Shown in pieces: positions 57,655 to 64,000 of a DNA stretch of 64,000 nt. Within the stretch, counting starts at the first letter, position 1. Each line of letters starts with the position of its first letter. The position numbers were made by a program, and so were the translations under genes. The notes below the pieces were generated by a model, which was not told the DNA's origin, ran no database searches, and worked only from the letters and a program-made list of their open reading frames with translations. Origin of the DNA: Atrichornis clamosus (lineage: Eukaryota; Chordata; Aves; Passeriformes; Menuridae); NCBI GenBank assembly GCA_013400975.1, contig WBMZ01003024.1:124001-188000 (forward strand), in the 5' to 3' direction.

Positions 57655-60600
57655 CCTCTCAGAACATTTCCAAAATATCTGTCACAGTTGTTAAAGAAAA
57701 TGAAGCTGTGTGGGTAGGAAAATTGTCTGAAAAGATGCAATGTTTGGCTTCTTTCCTCAGATCCAGAATGTACTATGTGTTCCTTGGATAATGGACAACG
57801 TGTTGGGTAGTTCCAGATAAGGTATCCAATAACTCTATTTTGTGTCCCCACTTTTTTTGCCCTTGTTCCAGAGAAAATTGGACAAGTGCCTGAGAAATAA
57901 TTTTATTGTGTGGAGAGTTACTATGAAAACGTACTCTGCTATATTTCATTGACCTCTAAAATGAACTCCCTAATTAAGTGCAAATGGGAAACTGACTTGG
58001 AGCAGGTTGTCTCTAATCTTGGACAAGACAGACACAGTAAAGTTTATGAACTTGATAGACTGAAGCTGCCAAAAGTCAATTTTGCTTTTCTTCCATTCAC
58101 TGCACATAGAATATCTATAACATGTTGCTGAAAAATACAAAAAAGGGGATTCCTTAGACATCTGTTTGCACTGAAAGTATAAAAAAAAAAAGGAAAGGCA
58201 GATGATATTCCAGATGATAAACATTTGTGCAAATTAATCTTTTATGCAGTAGCTTTTATCTTCTTCTTTAAAAATCTTTTCTTCTTACTGAGTTGCTCCA
58301 TAAATGTAAGAAATTACACTCATATTTTAAAAAAGTTCCTATGTGCTGTGGAAGTTATTTCTTCTGAACTTACATATAGGGCAACGGTTAACAGAGCAAA
58401 AGAAGAATAAAACAGTCTGCAATATGCAAATTTCAGTTCTTGCTGGAAGTGAACCTAAGTCTTATGGTGAGGTTATAGGAAAATATGAATACATTACAAG
58501 GATATGCGTATGCATGCAGATAGAGCTACCAGAGATTTGCCACTTCAAAAATTATGAACAAAATTTTATGATACTGGCTCACATGGATATGTCGAGCCAA
58601 GACTGAAGTCATATAAGAATAAAGAACCCACCACAGGGGCACACTCCTTCTACACAGTCTGAGCAATGACAGACCAGTACCAGAGAACCCCTTGAAGTCC
58701 AAGGCTGGAAGCTAGACTTGAGAATGCCCTGAGAGGTAGGGTAGGTAGCCCTTCAGGGTGCTGTGCCTCCAGGAGGGCCCTGTGAGTGCCCTACACCTGT
58801 AGAAGGCACCAATGCAGTGCCCCAGTGCTGAACACCCTCAAAGCTCAGTCTCAGTCTCTGATCTGTTTGCCCTGCCTTGCTTCTACTGCTTTTCTATTTA
58901 TAAATTGACCATAATCTTGTGTCTTACCCTCATTTTCTGGTCTTGATCTCAAGACTAGATCCACTCTTACTGTCTCCACAACATGCTTTCAGCTCATGTG
59001 CTTCACAAGGGAGAGGGCACTGCCAAGGCAGATCTGACATCAGGCCAGTGGACTACAGAGGGTTCCTCTTACTGCTAAACTGTAGGGCATTAAGAGTAAT
59101 GGAAATCAAGAGGAATCCAAATACAACTGTGAAAGCTAAGATAGCTGAAATATGGGCCAGAGAATGAATTTAGCTTCTGTCTGAAAATTTTCAGGGTTTT
59201 TTTCCAGGCTTCTGGCTACAGCTATGCAACTGTGTTTCTGGCAAAAAACAGCAGTAGCTTTGCTGATATCAGTGTGAATCTGATGGAAGATCAGACTCAG
59301 ACTCAAGAGATTTATTCATCTGTTTTATCCAAAAATATGTAATCATCATAATCTGAAATGTACTTTTTACGTATTCACATACATTAAAATGCTGTTAAAT
59401 AAGAGTGATATGAAGTCTTTTCACCAAGCCTCATAGCACATCTGCTGGAAAGATCACCTTTCATCAGAAAGAAATGCTTTCTTTATGAGTGATAAAACTC
59501 CTCTGAAATCCTTATTTCCCAGGGATGTATTTTTCCCTAGGAAAAAAAATTGCTTTTGCCCCACAGGTCTTTCTTAATAAGACCTTCATTTGGCTCCTTG
59601 ACTTTACCCTTCATTAGTGACTAGCATAGTACTGTCAGGCTTCTTGGTAGTAAAAACAAAGGGTCATTTTACTCTTTGGAATTTGCAAGCAGAGACAAAC
59701 TAGAAAGTAGAGTTACAAATGCATGAAGAAATGGATGTTTCTCTCACTGCAACAGAATTTTGTGACAAATGACAAATTTAAACCAGCGCAAGTGATATGA
59801 AAAGGAATATCTGCAGGATTTTAAGATGAAGAAATAGGGCAAGAAATGTCAAGTGACATGAGAAGGGTCATTAAAGCAGATTCTGGGATAGGAATTTTCT
59901 CACACTTCTGCACTGCAGTGCATATAAATATTAATTGCATCTTTCTTTACAATCAAGTGTTAAGAGGTATCCAAAGATGACTGCCTATCGCATGTTGCAT
60001 AACTATGGACTGTGCAGGTGATTTCAGAGTTTTCTAAATACAAGTAGAGCAGGGCTTCTTCTCTAACACAGATTTACTATCTGCCATTTGGCAAAAATGT
60101 AACTTTCCGCTTTTAGCACTCCCTCTTACAAAATGCTGAACGGCCTCAATTCTCCTGATGCCTAGAACCTTGTACCACACAGCCCTGACTATGGTTACAC
60201 GATGTGCATAACCTAAATGGTACCTCACAAAAATACAGATGGTGCTTTCACTGGAAGTTGGTAGTTCTCACACATCGGCAGGAATGAGAAGATGCTGCTG
60301 TAGAAGCCACATATAGAAAACATCCAAATTTTACTCTGCCACAAAACTGCTCCCTAAAACTACTTTCAATAACAAATGTCAAAACAAGATCAAAACATGA
60401 CACGCAAGTCCATCTGTGCCATTTAAAGCCCTCATGCTGCCAAAGGTCTTAAATTTCTTCTAATTTGGTTTATTAGTACCAAAGGTTGCACCACTTAAAT
60501 CTTTCTTTGCACATTTCCCCAGTAAGTCTACTTTGGCTTTATTTGTCCTGACTTTGTCTTGATTTTGGCTCTATTGTGATCTTTCCCTCCAAATTTAATA

Positions 60601-61844
60601 TAAAGAAGTTCCTCACATTTATGTAACAAACACCTGCTGAAGTCTCTTGGGCATTTTGAGACCAAGAAGAACAATAAAAAAGGCTTATCTTGAATGCAAG
60701 ATTTGGTAAACTGATTTCTTGTAATAGGCAGGAGTGCATCATGATTCCAAATTGGGATTTTCCCTGGAGAGAGCTCTGAATGTGAGGTGTCATGAGAGCG
60801 TGAGAACACTTACCTAATAAACACAGATCCCTGTGACAGTCTCTTCACTGATTTTTTCGCCTCATAAATATGTCACTTTAGCTCCATACTATTTTTTAGA
60901 ATTTTTCCACCAACTCTGATGAAATGGAACTATCCTGGCAAGTATTTAAATTCTGAGCTTGTCTTCCATTAATGCTTATATTTGAGATAAGAAATATTAA
61001 TTTAAAAAATTCATAGGCCGTTTTAAGCTCAGATATACTGTACCATCATGTCCCATCTTCATTTCCTCCTGAAGAGACTGGTTCTGTGACCAAGTGCTGC
61101 CAGAGAGAGAGTTCAGTCAGAGTTTGTCTCTGGGCCTTCAGAGCTGCAAATGCTTTGGAAAAACAGCAAGCAGCGGAATAAAAAAGACTGGAAGATTACT
61201 TCAGACTCTATTACAGATTTCCTGATTTGTTCTATGGGCAATCTTTTAGGTCCAGGTTTTCAAAAGTCATCAATTAGATATTTGACAAATTGATTCTGAA
61301 ATAGTGATGGTTTGTATGGCATCCAACTGCTAATGTTGCACACTTAGTTCATGGCTCCTACAGAATTCTGCAGCGTGCCCTATAAATACTGACTTGCAAG
61401 ACCAAATTAATATGTTTTTAATATTTTTAATAGATGTAATCTTTTCTTCACATCATAACAAATTTAAACTTGATGCTGAACATGCATACATTATTTAAAG
61501 AAAGAAAAGTGATTACTGAAAAACTTCCAGATAGGAAGGGCTGAAAATTTTGTAACTGTTCAGTTCAGAGGAGAAAGGCTAATACAAGAAACACAAAGAA
61601 GAAATAATAAAAAAACCTAATAGAAGGAATAAAGAATATTGGTGCTTTGCATTTCTTTATACCTCAAAAGGGCGAATTGATCATCTTCTGGCAATTAGAT
61701 TGACTACCAGACTAAATGAACTTCTTGAATCCCACTGGGCAATTCCCAGAGCAAACACGGAAATGTGATGCGTGATGCAGGCCAAACTGAGGTCCTACAA
61801 ACATGTACTCAGTCGTTACTCATTTTAAGGGAGTGCAATGCATG
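57655..61844. other. Unique AT-rich non-coding DNA
   Basis: No gene or repeat family is recognised. The plus frames at 57910-58131 and 58343-58606 look mildly coding-like but lack any domain. A GC-richer stretch lies at 58620-58860. A T- and A-rich background otherwise prevails. Confidence 0.5.
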
Positions 61845-62560
61845 CTTAGAGATTTGTAAAGTGCTTGAGATTCTCTTATACAGGGTGTGAAAAATCGTGA
61901 GTGTGAGTGCATGTGTGTCTGCACACGCTTCTTTGAGAGGGTTTCAGTTGACGGGCAGAGACCTCTGCACACAAATAAACACAGACATACATAGTTTCAT
62001 GTCCTCTTGAACAACCCATCTGCCCAGATCTCGGTGTCACGGACTGGATTAACTCAGATAATGAAAGAGGAAAATAGCATTAGTGACGCAAAATGGGAAG
62101 TACAAGTTAGCTTGGAGAAACTGAAGTTCTCTGGAGCTACTCAATAGAAAATATATCTTAAGTGTCAGATTTTGTCCCAGTATCTACCTAGCACAATTCC
62201 TGACAGTTCCAGTCAGAGCAGTATCTGTGGGCTCTGCACCACGATGTGGGAGCTCGCACACCCTAAGAAATAGTCCCCTGGGCAGCTATCTCCCGTTTTC
62301 TTTTCCTTGTTTTCAGTACAGTCACCACAGCAGCAGTTATGATTACGTGTCACATTGAATAACAGCTTGGTCGTGTCACTTTTCTGTCATGCCTTGACAT
62401 TGGCTTCAAAAGCAGTGATCCTCTTCTATGTTAAATCGAATTTATAAAACTTGACCCTTCCCATGTGAGTAAGTGTGATAAATAGGGGATATTCATTAAA
62501 TAAAACAGGGGAAGGTAAAGTTCCTTAAATATTGCTAGCATGGGAGTTTAGCCCTATGGT
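61845..62560. promoter_or_regulatory. Candidate CNE cluster
   Basis: GTTTCAGTTGACGGGCAGAG near 61941, GGATTAACTCAGATAATG near 62046, AGCATTAGTGACGCAAAATG near 62076, CAGTTATGATTACGTGTCAC near 62334, and TGATAAATAGGGGATATTC with ATTAAATAAAAC near 62477-62505. Homeodomain-, CRE- and GATA-like words occur without repeats over 700 bases. A regulatory role is inferred. Confidence 0.32.
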
Positions 62561-62949
62561 TAAAGACCACTTGACAAAACTCTTTCTATGCTTGAAACAA
62601 GCATTTAGCAAATAAGGCAGTATTTCATCAGGGCTTATTTAATATCATATTCAGTATGATTGAGTTTAGTAAAGGAGATAAACACAGAGTCTAATTGTTC
62701 AAATATTAGTCAGCTGGCACACAGGCAGCCTTTTCATTGCCACTTAAATAGCAAAATTATGACTCCTTTTACTCACAGAAAATCAGAGTAACTCACAGAA
62801 ATAGCTGTGGTCACTAAAGCCATCCTACTCACTGCTTGCCAGGGGAACTCATCCCAACCCCTAGGATTTTCCCAGCCTATGCCCTTGTTGTCAGGAAGCT
62901 GTAGAAAAGGATCAAAAGGAAAATGTGTGACCAGAAGTTGAAAATGGAC
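62561..62949. other. Unique non-coding DNA
   Basis: Nothing is recognised. Confidence 0.5.
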
Positions 62950-63476
62950 TTAAACCTCCTCAAGAAGAAACTGTTGCAGACTAGACCTGCCATCAGATGT
63001 TTGCAGATGTGAAAGCTGTCTCACCCTATTTTTCGCCCAAAGTTTTTCTCTTATATGAAATAAATGCATAGATTCAAGCAACATGGAGTTGAAAAGTGAA
63101 GGTTGTGCCTTACTCAGAAACTCATAGAATTTCTTCTGTGTCCTTTCCCTTACCTTTCCTCCAGATTTAATAGTCTCTGCCTCCTGAGCACAGTGAAATT
63201 CCTCTTTGCTGATCATGATTTTAATGCTGCAACTTCATCCCACTCAGCTAGGTTCCTGCTAACTTCAGCAGCATGGAAGCAGGGCTTCAGTGATGCCTTC
63301 TGAAAAGCTATTTTTGATATATGTTCATTGGTTAACCTCTTTTTCCTCCTCCTAGTGGCTGTTTCTGTAAGAGAGATTAAATGTAAGGACAAGATTCTTA
63401 AGAGAAACATGGTATTCTTGGTTTCATTTGTTGGTACATGAAAACTTGCGAGTGTGGGATTGATTTCCAGGTACAC
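62950..63476 (-). other. Two adjoining minus-strand frames, weakly coding-like
   Basis: A frame at 63476-63213 and a second at 63216-62950 meet end to start in different phases. The first ends AEWDEVAALKS and the second begins ISKEEFHCAQEAE. Inside the second, minus-strand GGAAAG then GTAAGG (about 63152) has the form of a good splice donor. No family is recognised. A degraded or non-coding exon is possible, as is chance. Confidence 0.15.
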
Positions 63477-64000
63477 AAGCCATCTGCCAAGATCTGAGCA
63501 GACTTTATCAGGAAGGTGGCTCAGTTCTCTGCCTGTGCCTGACTAGTCCAAAGGGCTTTTCTCTAGCCCAGATCAGGATCTGAAATCATTTATAAAACTG
63601 TTCAGGAAATTAAATTTCTTTTTCTCTGAAAATAATGCATACTTTTTTATTTCAGCAAAATCATTCACAATCAAAAACCAGAAAGTACAGCCTACGAAGC
63701 CCTGCTGATTCAATTACTGAAAACAAAATAAAAACCTCCAAAAAAACAAAACCGTATTTCATTTACTAGCAACCTCAAGTTCTGTTCCTGAGTTTGTTTG
63801 TTTTAAAATTCCTTTTTACTAAAAATTTTCAACTAGCTTTTAATGAACAGGGTCTTGGGCCTGCTTTTGTTGAAGGCAACAGGAGATCAGTCCTTAAATG
63901 ATCAAAATGTGGATTTTCCCAGATGATCTCTTGTGTAGGAATACTCTACATGAAAGTTACAGAAAAAGCCTGAAATAGACCATAATGGAGGAAACGTAAA
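63477..64000. other. Unique non-coding DNA at the right edge
   Basis: An A-rich tract at 63718-63753 is the only distinct feature. No gene is recognised running off the edge. Confidence 0.5.

Noticed and set aside
57910..58131. Plus-strand frame with KWETDLEQ, faintly like an L1-type LINE C-terminus
   Set aside because: Only a few residues agree. No neighbouring L1 sequence or tail, and L1 is not expected in this genome type.
1..64000. tRNA, rRNA, snRNA genes and CRISPR arrays
   Set aside because: No B-box-bearing cloverleaf, rRNA text or spaced direct repeats were seen on either strand by eye.
1..64000. Retroviral or LTR elements
   Set aside because: I saw no paired long terminal repeats, primer binding site or polypurine-tract arrangement, and no gag/pol/env text I could support.

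Overview
The window looks like bird nuclear DNA. Three fragments of CR1 LINEs with the avian-type 3' end are readable: one sense copy with recognisable reverse-transcriptase C-terminal residues, one antisense 3' fragment and one short sense 3' fragment. There is also an older, more eroded CR1 and two MIR/CORE-SINE-like relics. No Alu, L1, plant or bacterial element is apparent. Base composition is AT-leaning, with A/T tracts, few CpGs and no operon-like packing. I could not identify the species, the chromosome or a neighbouring gene from sequence alone.

I found no protein-coding gene, tRNA, rRNA or other RNA gene that I would defend. The open frames are short, overlap on both strands and mostly resemble no family I know. 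The exceptions are CR1 remnants and a few coding-like tracts listed at low confidence: the left edge (50-472), 3446-3745, 33653-33883, 35063-35668, a minus-strand degenerate frame at 57004-57651, and 62950-63476. The window reads as intergenic or deep intronic DNA.

Layout. 1-480 is a GC-rich edge. 2.5-2.9, 6.8-7.5, 10.9-11.2, 14.1-15.0, 19.2-19.6, 20.8-20.9, 23.8-24.0, 26.9-27.3, 30.8-30.9, 32.2-32.4, 35.4-35.7, 36.5-36.7, 41.7-42.0, 42.9-43.2 and 61.9-62.6 kb hold AT-rich, low-repeat blocks dense in homeodomain-, AP-1/MAF-, CRE-, POU- and SOX-like words. Their texture is that of conserved non-coding regulatory elements, but conservation cannot be tested here. CR1 copies lie at 9.2-9.9, 17.1-17.4 (ancient), 51.8-52.0 and 56.4-56.6 kb. 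SINE relics lie at 32.7 and 35.8 kb. Simple repeats are scattered, the largest being a (GT)n run at 46.25 kb.

The most solid unusual observation is technical. Both undetermined bases (N) sit between direct copies of the same sequence: 8 bp at 9547, and a perfect 215 bp at 56811. This is the signature of overlapping contig ends joined with a one-base gap instead of being merged, so the 215-bp tandem duplication is probably an assembly artefact. Biologically, the best leads are two perfect 11-bp MAF-type palindromes 7.4 kb apart, several near-perfect dyads inside the CNE-like blocks, and the minus-strand decayed frame at 57 kb.
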